The notes beneath the pieces were generated by a model. The model was not told where the DNA came from and did not search any database. It saw only the letters and a program-made list of their open reading frames with translations. A DNA stretch of 64,000 nucleotides, from NCBI RefSeq assembly GCF_900112185.1, contig NZ_FOKP01000006.1:167291-231290 (forward strand), read 5' to 3'. The position numbers and the translations under genes were made by a program. Shown piece by piece: positions 58,919-64,000 of the stretch; the first letter of the stretch is position 1; the number at the start of each line of letters is the position of its first letter. The DNA is from Allobosea sp. CRIB-10. Its GTDB lineage: Bacteria > Pseudomonadota > Alphaproteobacteria > Rhizobiales > Beijerinckiaceae.

Positions 58919-60076
58919 ATGACGATGCGAAAGCTCTCCGACACGATCGCCCGACTCTCGGCCTACCGTACGCAGCTGGGGGCCGGGGCGGGCGTCGATG
59001 CGCCGGGCCGCCTCGGCACCTTGCCGGAGTTCGGCAGCAATCCCGGGGCGCTGCTCGCACGGACCCATCTTCCGCCCGAGCTTCCTGCCGGCGCGCCTCT
59101 CGTCGTGGTGCTGCATGGCTGCACCCAGACCGCGTCCGGCTACGACCTGGGCTCCGGCTGGTCGACGCTGGCCGATCGCGACGGCTTCGCGCTGCTGTTT
59201 CCCGAGCAGCAGCGCGCCAACAATGCCAATCTCTGCTTCAACTGGTTCGAGCCGGGCGATACGCAGCGCGGCAGGGGCGAGGCGCTGTCGATCAGCCGGA
59301 TGATCGAAACGATGATCACGCGCCACGGCCTCGACCGGCGCCGCGTGTTCATCACCGGCTTGTCGGCCGGTGGAGCCATGGCTGCCGTCATGCTTGCGAC
59401 CTATCCGGAGCTCTTCGCCGGCGGCGCGATCATCGCCGGACTGCCCTATGGGGTGGCTGCGACGATCCCCGAGGCGTTCGACCGCATGCGGGCCCATGGG
59501 CTGCCTGGGGAGAAAAGGCTGCAGGATCTGGTGCGCTCCGCATCCCGGCATGAAGGCGCTTGGCCGACGATCTCGATCTGGCAGGGCAGCGCCGACCGCA
59601 CCGTCAGTCCCGCCAATGCCGCAGCATTGATCACGCAATGGCGCGGCGTTCACAGCTTGCGCTCCGAGCCATCGGCAAGCGAAGTGGTGGACGGCCAGCG
59701 GCGCCGGGTCTGGCGTGACGCGGGTGGCCGCGACCTGGTCGAGGAGTACAGCATCGCCGGAATGGGCCACGGCACGCCGATCGCCGGCGACGTTATCGGC
59801 CGACCGGGGCCGTATATGCTGGCTGCCGGCATTTCCTCGACGCAGCGGATCGCGGGTTTCTGGGGGCTGGCGGCCGATGAGGCCGGGAAGGCGAGGCCAG
59901 AGGTGAAAACGCCGGCTGTTCCGCTCCCGGTACAAGAGCCTGCCATGGCCGCCGGTCCGGCGCGGCAGGAGCTTGAACGGCCGCGCGAGACCAACAAGTG
60001 GGCTGCGCCACCTGCAGCCGCCGGCGTGCGCAAGATCATCGAGGATGCACTGCGTTCGGCCGGGCTGATGCGGTGA
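58919..60076 (+). CDS. PHB depolymerase-type esterase (PhaZ/LpqC family)
   Basis: A 385-residue alpha/beta hydrolase. The oxyanion region is VVVLHGCTQTASGYD, nucleophile Ser in ITGLSAGGAMAA (GxSxG), Asp in IWQGSADRTVS, His in GMGHGTPI. The MTMRKLSDTI N-terminus has no signal peptide. The C-terminal ~90 residues are Pro/Ala/Glu-rich. It matches intracellular PHB/LpqC-like depolymerases that release 3-hydroxybutyrate. It is on the strand opposite to obgE and the GNAT gene, and is followed by a strong bidirectional hairpin. Confidence 0.88.
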   Translation: MTMRKLSDTIARLSAYRTQLGAGAGVDAPGRLGTLPEFGSNPGALLARTHLPPELPAGAPLVVVLHGCTQTASGYDLGSGWSTLADRDGFALLFPEQQRANNANLCFNWFEPGDTQRGRGEALSISRMIETMITRHGLDRRRVFITGLSAGGAMAAVMLATYPELFAGGAIIAGLPYGVAATIPEAFDRMRAHGLPGEKRLQDLVRSASRHEGAWPTISIWQGSADRTVSPANAAALITQWRGVHSLRSEPSASEVVDGQRRRVWRDAGGRDLVEEYSIAGMGHGTPIAGDVIGRPGPYMLAAGISSTQRIAGFWGLAADEAGKARPEVKTPAVPLPVQEPAMAAGPARQELERPRETNKWAAPPAAAGVRKIIEDALRSAGLMR

Positions 60077-60084
60077 CCAAATTG

Positions 60085-60110
60085 CCGGTCCCGCCCGAGG
60101 GCGGGACCGG
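60085..60110. terminator. Strong bidirectional hairpin between the esterase and GNAT genes
   Basis: A perfect 12-bp stem CCGGTCCCGCCC / GGGCGGGACCGG with a 2-nt loop, placed in the 39-nt gap between two convergent stop codons. No T-run of length flanks it on either side. Its position and stability suggest a shared terminator or a 3' mRNA cap. Confidence 0.75.
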
Positions 60111-60115
60111 ACGCT

Positions 60116-60772
60116 TCAAGCCATGCAGGGCTCTTCGCTGAAGCGCTCCGCCTGCTGCTGCTGTTCGGCTGCCGGCAGCGGCGCCCAGCCGGAGGCGCTC
60201 CAGCTCTTCAGCGCCGACCAGGTCGAGCGATCGAGCCGGAACTGCTCGCAGGGAAAGAGCCCGCCGCGTGCCGGCAGCGACTTGAGGAAGGAGCCTTCCT
60301 GCCGGAAGCCGCTCTTCTCCAGCACCCGGCGCGAGGCCGGGTTGATGACGCGGGTGTCGGCCTCGATCGCATCGATCTCGACCAGCGAGAACATCGTGTC
60401 GATCAGCGCCTGCACCGCCTCGGTGGCATAGCCCTTGTTCCAATGCGGCGTGCCGAGCCAGTAGCCGATGAAGGGCCGCCCGCTCGCCTGCTTGTGCGCG
60501 CCGATCATGCCGATCAGCTCGTTCGGCTTCTCGCGCGGGGTGATCGCCAGCACGAGATGCTCGCCGAGCGCATTGCCCTTGCGGGTGGCGAAGACGAAGG
60601 GATCGACCGCCTGAGTCGGATAGGGATGCGGGATCGCCGCGGTCATCTCGGCCACGGCCTTCTCGCCGGCGAGGCGCAGGATGGCGGTGGCGTCGGCGAT
60701 CCGCGGCCAGCGCAGCCACAGCCGCCTGGTCTCGAGCCGGAAGACGTCGTCTCTCGTCAATTCGGGGAACAT
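60116..60772 (-). CDS. GNAT-family N-acetyltransferase (RimJ-like)
   Basis: A 218-residue acetyltransferase. The start MFPELTRDDVFRLETRRLWL is the usual RimJ/RimL-type opening. IGYWLGTPHWNKGYATEAVQ is motif A. EADTRVINPASRRVLEKSGF is the motif B segment. The C-terminus is extended (~40 residues) with a Gln-rich run (AAEQQQQAERF). Genes of this type normally lie between rpmA and obgE in Hyphomicrobiales and are thought to be linked with them. It starts 156 nt after rpmA. Confidence 0.9.
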   Translation of the reverse strand: MFPELTRDDVFRLETRRLWLRWPRIADATAILRLAGEKAVAEMTAAIPHPYPTQAVDPFVFATRKGNALGEHLVLAITPREKPNELIGMIGAHKQASGRPFIGYWLGTPHWNKGYATEAVQALIDTMFSLVEIDAIEADTRVINPASRRVLEKSGFRQEGSFLKSLPARGGLFPCEQFRLDRSTWSALKSWSASGWAPLPAAEQQQQAERFSEEPCMA

Positions 60773-60874
60773 CTTGGTCTCTCCGTCGGCGCAAACGAAA
60801 GGGGGAGCTGGGCTTTGGTCCCATCTCCCCCTCGCTTGACCTTCGGGAAACCCGTTTGGGGTTCTTATTCCCTT

Positions 60875-60905
60875 GATCCGTCCGGTTCGATGGAACCGGC
60901 GGATC
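60875..60905. other. Long stem-loop downstream of rpmA
   Basis: GATCCG-T-CCGGTTC / GAACCGG-CGGATC: a 13-bp stem with one bulged T and a 4-nt loop, 23 nt after the rpmA stop. There is no T-run on the minus strand. It may be a terminator or processing structure separating the ribosomal genes from the acetyltransferase gene. Confidence 0.6.
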
Positions 60906-60927
60906 GAGAACATTCCCTATCCGCCGT

Positions 60928-61194
60928 TTATTCTGCGGCCTCTTGGGCCGGGACTACGTTCACGAAAGCTCGGCCGAGCTTCGTCGTGAATCGGACGCGA
61001 CCGTTCGACGTGGCAAAGAGCGTATGGTCTTTGCCCATGCCGACGTTCACGCCGGCGTGCCATTTGGTGCCGCGTTGACGAATGATGATGTTGCCGGCCA
61101 CGACCGCCTGGTCGCCGAAACGCTTCACGCCGAGACGCTTGCTTTCGGAGTCGCGCCCGTTGCGCGACGAACCGCCTGCCTTTTTGTGAGCCAT
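60928..61194 (-). CDS. rpmA: 50S ribosomal protein L27
   Basis: An 88-residue ribosomal protein. The sequence begins [20 protein letters not shown], with the usual lysine-rich N-terminus that reaches the peptidyl transferase centre. [28 protein letters not shown] and GRVRFTTK follow. It lies 99 nt downstream of rplU and is cotranscribed with it. Length and composition are normal. Confidence 0.99.
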   Translation of the reverse strand: MAHKKAGGSSRNGRDSESKRLGVKRFGDQAVVAGNIIIRQRGTKWHAGVNVGMGKDHTLFATSNGRVRFTTKLGRAFVNVVPAQEAAE

Positions 61195-61293
61195 AACGCC
61201 CTACCTCAAAAACTCTTCAGTCCATGTAACCCGAATCGGCGGCAAAAGCCACCCCGACCGGGCGTGAAGCTGCGCGGTGCCTGTCAGCGCCGG

Positions 61294-61980
61294 TCAGTAG
61301 TCCTCGCCGGAAGCGAGCTCGGCCTGGTCGGCCTTGGCCCGCGGCGGCTTGCCGGCAAGCAGCTCCTTGGCCTGCTCGACCCACTCCTCGCGGGTGGCGC
61401 GGCCACGCAGCTTGAGCTCTTCGTCCCACTTGGCGACGTCGGCCTCGGTCCAGGCGGCGATGTCGTTCCAGGAGGTGATGCCGGCGGCGCGCAGCTTCTT
61501 CTCGATGGTCGGGCCGACGCCCGAGATCAGCGAGAGGTTGGAAGCGTCGAGGCCCTCGGCCTTCTCAGCCTTGGCGGCCTTCGGCGCAGCCTTGCCCTTG
61601 ACGGCTTCGCTGCCGGCCTTGAGCGCGACGGGAGCGGCTTCGCCCTTCTTCATCTCCGGCTTCTTGCCGCCGGTGAGGATGTCGGTGATGCGCACCACGG
61701 TCAGCTCGGCGCGGAAGCCGCGCTTGCGCTTGGAATTCTGGCGACGGCGCTTCTTGAAGGCGATGACCTTCTCGCCCCGGGCCTGCTCGACGATCTCGCC
61801 GGCAACGGTGATGTCGCCGAGGAAGGGAGCGCCGATCGTCGACTTCTCGCCATCGGTCAGCATCAGGACGGAGCCGAAAGCGACGGTGTCGCCCGGGTTG
61901 CCCTCGATCTTGGCGACGGTGATGCGGTCGTTGGCGGCGACGCGGAACTGCTTGCCGCCGGTCTTGATGACTGCGAACAT
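61294..61980 (-). CDS. rplU: 50S ribosomal protein L21 with C-terminal helix-hairpin-helix extension
   Basis: A 228-residue protein. Residues 1-102 are canonical L21 (MFAVIKTGGKQFRVAANDRI, FKKRRRQNSKRKRGFRAELT, VVRITDILTG). A Lys/Ala-rich linker (~103-148) leads to a helix-hairpin-helix/DUF4332-like domain (LISGVGPTIEKKLRAAGITS, WNDIAAWTEADVAKWDEELK). Standard L21 proteins are about 103 residues. The extension is known in Hyphomicrobiales and might bind DNA or RNA. ATG 61980 has GGAGAACA upstream. Confidence 0.97.
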   Translation of the reverse strand: MFAVIKTGGKQFRVAANDRITVAKIEGNPGDTVAFGSVLMLTDGEKSTIGAPFLGDITVAGEIVEQARGEKVIAFKKRRRQNSKRKRGFRAELTVVRITDILTGGKKPEMKKGEAAPVALKAGSEAVKGKAAPKAAKAEKAEGLDASNLSLISGVGPTIEKKLRAAGITSWNDIAAWTEADVAKWDEELKLRGRATREEWVEQAKELLAGKPPRAKADQAELASGEDY

Positions 61981-62322
61981 CTTAGTGTTCTCCATGTTGA
62001 GCCCCGCCCGGTCATGTGCCCAAAAGGGCGCACGCGGGACGGCTTTTTGGCAGTCGGTTGCGTGGTCGGGTTTGCTCTTGAAGCTCGCTGCTCTTGCCGT
62101 ATCGAAGCGGCGCGGTCGGCGGCGGCCAAAAGAGATCAGGCGCGGGTTTCCCCACGCCGGACGCGGCTTCCTAGTCGCGCAGGGGCGAGCCGTCAAGGAA
62201 AAGCAGCATGGCGGCGAAGGATTTCAGGGCGATGACGGTGTTGTGGACGCATCGCGTCGGAAAGGCTTGTGCCGGGCGGATGCAATGTGTAGTAAGCACC
62301 CCGCCTCGACCAGAGCGACCGC
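61981..62322. other. Leader/promoter region of rplU and upstream of tRNA-Ser
   Basis: About 340 bp, the divergent gap between rplU (minus) and tRNA-Ser (plus), so it holds both promoters. The rplU side contains a GC-rich inverted segment (GCCCAAAAGGGC near 62018-62029). No gene or autoregulatory L21-type leader motif was firmly recognised. Confidence 0.5.
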
Positions 62323-62412
62323 GGACAGGTGGCAGAGTGGTTGAATGCACCGCACTCGAAATGCGGCATACCTGCAAGGGTATCGGGGGTTCAAATCCCT
62401 CCCTGTCCGCCA
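62323..62412 (+). tRNA. serU: tRNA-Ser (anticodon CGA)
   Basis: A 90-nt class II tRNA with encoded CCA. Acceptor GGACAGG pairs with CCTGTCC and the discriminator is G. The anticodon stem-loop CCGCACTCGAAATGCGG has CGA. A long variable arm (TACCTGCAAGGGTAT) and the T arm GGGGGTTCAAATCCCTC follow. It decodes UCG. Its 3' half is the kind of site used by integrases. Beyond it lie atypical small genes and an IS element. Confidence 0.97.
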
Positions 62413-62440
62413 CTCTCTAGCTCTATGATATTGAAATCGC

Positions 62441-62803
62441 TCAGGAAGTTATGGGGCGATGAGTCGTCACCACACCAATTACCCCACCGGGCGAATTTGT
62501 TTGGCGGTCAGCCGCATCCACAATCGCTCGCGAAACCCGGCTCCACTGCGCCTTCGTTGCCGCTGCACCCTGCCCGTAGCTTTCGCCAGCCTCCAGTCCG
62601 AGAGATTCGCAGGTCACGGGTGGCATAAAGGCGCTGTCGTCGGCGAGCGCAACGCAGACCCGGTCTAGAGCGACGATCAGCAGTCCGGGCGAAGAAGCTT
62701 CTATCTCTTCTTCGCGGGGAAGGCTGACGAGCGAGCGGAACGCCCGCCGCAGTGTCGGCTTGTCAGCGCCGCCGATGGCGTCGGTGATGTCGTGCACCTT
62801 CAT
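62441..62803 (-). CDS. Unknown small protein, last gene of the tRNA-Ser-proximal set
   Basis: A 120-residue protein starting MKVHDITDAIGGADKPTLRR, followed by a mixed segment (LLIVALDRVCVALADDSAFM) and ending near the tRNA-Ser gene. No signal peptide, membrane helix or family motif is recognised. It starts 1 nt after the stop of the acidic-repeat protein gene, so it is the last in a chain of tiny coupled genes. Composition is less biased to GC3 than the housekeeping genes by eye. Confidence 0.55.
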   Translation of the reverse strand: MKVHDITDAIGGADKPTLRRAFRSLVSLPREEEIEASSPGLLIVALDRVCVALADDSAFMPPVTCESLGLEAGESYGQGAAATKAQWSRVSRAIVDAADRQTNSPGGVIGVVTTHRPITS

Positions 62804-62804
62804 G

Positions 62805-63155
62805 TCACCCCCCGCCTTGTCGGTGCTGGTAGCCCCATTGCTCGGCCTCCCCATCGAAGTCGGCGATGCCGTTGTCATCGGGCTCGCCCTCGTCGTCACA
62901 CTGGCCGCCCTCGTCCTCGCATTGGGCGCCTTCATCCTCGCAATCGCCGTCGAACTGATCCATGAAGGCGATGATAGAGCCTGCTATCGCATCGAGTCGG
63001 CGACGGATGCCGGGCGCGCTGTAGGTGCAGCGCCTGAGTTGGGCTGCGACCTCGCCCAAGATCAGGAGCACGTCGCGAGCTTCGGCGGCGGTCAGCTCTT
63101 CAGCTTCATGGGGCTGAGCGAACAGCGGGAAAATGTTCTCAGCTGCGAGGCTCAT
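62805..63155 (-). CDS. Small protein with Cys/Asp/Glu-rich tandem repeats
   Basis: A 116-residue protein. The N-terminal helical half (MSLAAENIFPLFAQPHEAEE, LTAAEARDVLLILGEVAAQL) leads to a strongly acidic tail. That tail has three imperfect seven-residue repeats, CEDEGAQ, CEDEGGQ and CDDEGEP, followed by DDNGIADFDGEAEQWGYQHR. The acidic cysteine repeats could bind metal. Its ATG overlaps the previous stop (ATGA). The function is unknown. It fits no family I recognise. Confidence 0.6.
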   Translation of the reverse strand: MSLAAENIFPLFAQPHEAEELTAAEARDVLLILGEVAAQLRRCTYSAPGIRRRLDAIAGSIIAFMDQFDGDCEDEGAQCEDEGGQCDDEGEPDDNGIADFDGEAEQWGYQHRQGGG

Positions 63156-63447
63156 GACCGCGCTCCCGCTTCGACGCGCGCCTTGAAGGCGACCGCAAAG
63201 GGCCATTCGCGATCCATCTCGAGATCGGCACAGCAGGCCCAACGGTGGGGGTGTACGCCGAAGCTGGCTTCGTCTCGCCAACGGGCGGCGTACCAGTTGG
63301 GCCACCCAGGCACGGCCTCGAAAGTCGCGCCGCAGCGATCGAGACAGGCCATGACGCGAGGACCCGTTTGGCCTCGGCTTCGACTTCATGATCGTAGATG
63401 GCAGCGCCGATCAGCGGCGCCTCGCGCAATAGCTGCTGGCGGTTCAT
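63152..63447 (-). pseudogene. Probable single small gene split by one frameshift
   Basis: From ATG 63447 the frame reads MNRQQLLREAPLIGAAIYDH then EVEAEAKRVLAS. From ATG 63352 another frame reads MACLDRCGATFEAVPGWPNW, YAARWRDEASFGVHPHRWAC and ends KARVEAGARS at 63152. Read in its own frame, the first part continues into unlikely sequence past 63352. The two parts look like one protein of about 97 residues, joined by a +1/-2 shift near 63351. The second part has several Cys/His/Trp residues (CLDRC, HPHRWACC). The stop overlaps the start of the next gene (ATGA). It could also be two separate genes. Confidence 0.4.
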
Positions 63448-63617
63448 GCGCGGCGCTCCAGCGGAATGACGCGCTTGCCGATGACCAAGCTGACCATCGA
63501 CGTAGACCACCGGCAGGTGGCCGTAGAAGCTGAAGGTCGGAAGGCTGATGGGCTTCACGACGAAGGAGCGCGCGGGCTTGCCCTTGCCGCGCCGGCTATG
63601 ATGCGAGCAAGGCTCAT
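63444..63617 (-). pseudogene. Small gene with two compensating frameshifts
   Basis: An ATG at 63617 overlaps the stop of the preceding gene (ATGA) and gives MSLARIIAGAA before reaching a stop. Another frame then continues GKGKPARSFVVKPISLPTFS and FYGHLPVVYVDGQL. The first frame resumes as VIGKRVIPLERRA and stops at 63444, overlapping the next ATG. Joined, they make a coherent ~58-residue protein. An extra GC pair near GGCGCGGC and an extra G near CAGCTTGGTC would explain the shifts. Real decay or assembly error cannot be told apart here. Confidence 0.4.
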
Positions 63618-63844
63618 GCCTGCACCATGGCGCACAGGCTGTCCCGAAGGATGAGCAACGGCTTCAGGACAGCATCGTCGATGTTGTCGCCATCGCGGAT
63701 CATGATGACATCGAGCATGGCGGCGGCGCCGGTAAGCGTCTGCGGCGCGATCGAATAGCAGCTATCAGAAGCGGCGGCCCAAGCATCGTAATGCTGGTCG
63801 ATCTCAATATTTAACTGATCGCGTTCGGCGCTTCCGGTTGGCAC
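63614..63844 (-). CDS. Unknown small protein, first of the tRNA-Ser-proximal set
   Basis: A 76-residue protein with GTG start. MPTGSAERDQLNIEIDQHYD is followed by AWAAASDSCYSIAPQTLTGA and ends DAVLKPLLILRDSLCAMVQA. It is predicted to be mostly helical. It has no recognised family. It is the first gene of the minus-strand chain that runs to 62441, and its stop overlaps the next start. Only about 60 nt separate it from the IS left end. Confidence 0.5.
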   Translation of the reverse strand: MPTGSAERDQLNIEIDQHYDAWAAASDSCYSIAPQTLTGAAAMLDVIMIRDGDNIDDAVLKPLLILRDSLCAMVQA

Positions 63845-63905
63845 AAAGTAAAACCGCTCCCAAATTTTCTGCTACGCATCATGAACGCGGCGGAACTGCG
63901 CAGAG

Positions 63906-64000
63906 TGGACTGCCCCCGGTCCGTTAGACATCGCCGACCTATCCTTTGAGCATAGGAGGTTGGTCATGAGTTCGCAGAGATTTGCACCGGAATTCAAGGA
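63906..64000 (+). mobile_element. Left end of an IS3-family element (continues beyond window)
   Basis: A terminal-repeat-like TGGACTGCCCCCGGTCCGTT begins about 63906 and is followed by a short leader with ATAGGAGG as ribosome-binding site. The first codons of an OrfA-type transposase follow. The pattern of TGxACTGCCCCC ends, a ~60-nt leader and an orfA start is typical for IS3-family elements. The right end, orfB and any target duplication are out of view. Confidence 0.7.
63966..64000 (+). CDS. IS3-family transposase OrfA (5' fragment at window edge)
   Basis: Only 11 codons are visible: MSSQRFAPEFK, cut by the window end. RFAPEFK is a common opening of IS3 OrfA helix-turn-helix proteins (compare the remnant at 2183). 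AGGAGG lies 9 nt upstream. The product cannot be assessed further. Confidence 0.65.
   Translation, partial: MSSQRFAPEFK

Overview
The window is GC-rich chromosomal DNA from an alphaproteobacterium. IalB, an Aap-type amino-acid transporter, a DUF1127 protein, a ribosomal protein L21 with a helix-hairpin-helix tail, and several Hyphomicrobiales-type intergenic palindromes point to the Hyphomicrobiales. Bosea or a near relative is a guess from gene content only. No rRNA, CRISPR array or complete IS element is present. There are two tRNA genes: Gly-GCC at 26966-27040 and Ser-CGA at 62323-62412.

Positions 1-26336 form a nitrogen-compound catabolism region. It opens with a truncated amidase and a DUF1445 hydro-lyase/D-glutamate cyclase-like gene. 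A scarred patch with two fused IS remnants follows, then a Crp/Fnr regulator, a membrane nucleotide cyclase, a TrpX-like binding protein, a methyltransferase and a DUF1127 protein. An XRE regulator (7935-8858) precedes a tightly overlapping operon at 9149-14213. That operon encodes an MFS transporter, a PyrK-like subunit, a class 1B PyrD-like dehydrogenase, an N-carbamoyl-amino-acid hydrolase and an orotate phosphoribosyltransferase, and it reads best as an orotate uptake, degradation and salvage system. Next comes a divergent pair of units. On the minus strand are a TRAP transporter and an amidohydrolase. On the plus strand are an arylmalonate-decarboxylase/maleate-isomerase-family protein, a GntR regulator and a D-hydantoinase/dihydropyrimidinase. 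The region ends in a decayed ABC transporter: its binding protein is cut at a dispersed repeat, its ATPase has an in-frame amber stop, and its two permeases are intact.

Positions 26966-45512 are mostly housekeeping and central metabolism: tRNA-Gly, ProX-type editing protein, CnoX-type thioredoxin/TPR protein, LON-N protein, an MFS permease, a homodimeric 2-oxoacid dehydrogenase E1 next to an Lrp regulator, a GlxA-type regulator, a patatin, 3-hydroxybutyrate dehydrogenase with acetoacetate decarboxylase (ketone-body/PHB metabolism), an uncharacterised set of three membrane-anchored proteins with a convergent polytopic protein, and aapJQM without aapP.

Positions 45639-62412 hold a serine hydrolase, TrmO, a ModA-like protein, an M20 amidohydrolase, acetyltransferases, a D-threonine aldolase-like enzyme, an ABC exporter, a DHA2 efflux pump, IalB, and the conserved rplU-rpmA-GNAT-obgE group interrupted by an opposite-strand PHB-depolymerase-type esterase.

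Positions 62413-64000, immediately beyond the 3' end of tRNA-Ser, carry a chain of tiny overlapping unknown genes, some apparently frameshifted, and then the left end of an IS3-family element. This looks like the edge of a tRNA-associated island.
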